A program made the position numbers and the translations under genes. DNA of 7,205 nt from an uncultured Haloferula sp. (GTDB taxonomy: Bacteria; Verrucomicrobiota; Verrucomicrobiae; Verrucomicrobiales; Akkermansiaceae). The stretch spans positions 1 to 7,205 of the forward strand of contig CAMPGU010000212.1 of assembly GCA_946885645.1 (NCBI GenBank), written 5' to 3'. Positions 7,191 through 7,205 of this stretch are shown here, piece by piece. Numbering within the stretch: the stretch's first letter is position 1; every line of letters begins with the position of its first letter. The notes under the pieces are model-generated. The model made no database searches. It saw nothing but the letters and a program-made list of their open reading frames with translations, and was not told where the DNA came from.

Positions 7191-7205
7191 GGACGGGGGG
7201 GACTG

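Larger units (their letters stand above)
1..7205 (-). other. Probable single polycistronic surface-polysaccharide operon segment
   Basis: Six co-directional genes are separated by 35, 26, -4, 24 and 21 bases in transcription order. None of the gaps can hold both a terminator and a new promoter, and no stem-loop followed by a T-run was found on the minus strand. The content (three glycosyltransferases, an O-acyltransferase, a flippase and a polymerase-like protein) fits a Wzx/Wzy-type locus. Both ends are cut by the window, so the promoter, initiating transferase and export genes are unseen. Confidence 0.8.

Overview
This window is a stretch of a surface-polysaccharide (O-antigen, capsule or exopolysaccharide) biosynthesis locus. 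All six genes lie on the minus strand and are tightly packed, so the locus reads from high to low coordinates. The DNA is G+C-rich (roughly 60% by eye). No gene has a recognisable Shine-Dalgarno site. That, together with the style of the protein families, would fit a Verrucomicrobiota-like or related environmental Gram-negative bacterium. This is a low-confidence inference: no marker gene is present.

Layout in transcription order: (1) 7190-6015, a GT-B retaining glycosyltransferase (GT4-like), whose true start may lie at or beyond the window edge; (2) 5979-4654, a multi-spanning O-antigen polymerase/ligase-type protein (Wzy-like); (3) 4627-3434, an acyltransferase-3 family integral membrane O-acyltransferase; (4) 3437-2043, a second GT-B glycosyltransferase, overlapping gene 3 by four bases (ATGA); (5) 2018-468, a Wzx/WzxC-type MOP-family flippase; (6) 446-1, the N-terminal part of a GT-A family 2 glycosyltransferase that runs off the window. 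Gaps are 21-35 bases. No terminator, promoter, RNA gene, mobile element or CRISPR array is visible, and no stretch of more than about 35 bases lacks a gene.

Working model: cytoplasmic glycosyltransferases (genes 1, 4, 6) extend a lipid-linked repeat unit, the acyltransferase decorates it (probably O-acetylation), Wzx flips it across the inner membrane and the Wzy-like protein polymerises it in the periplasm. The initiating sugar-phosphate transferase, chain-length regulator, export channel and nucleotide-sugar genes are not in the window and would be expected nearby. The sugars and linkages cannot be read from the sequence.

I see no clearly new system. The points most worth a second look are pyrimidine-rich leaders without Shine-Dalgarno sites ahead of most starts, Pro/Ala/Ser-rich hydrophilic tails on several of the encoded proteins, a variant signature in the Wzy-like protein, and an unresolved start for gene 4.
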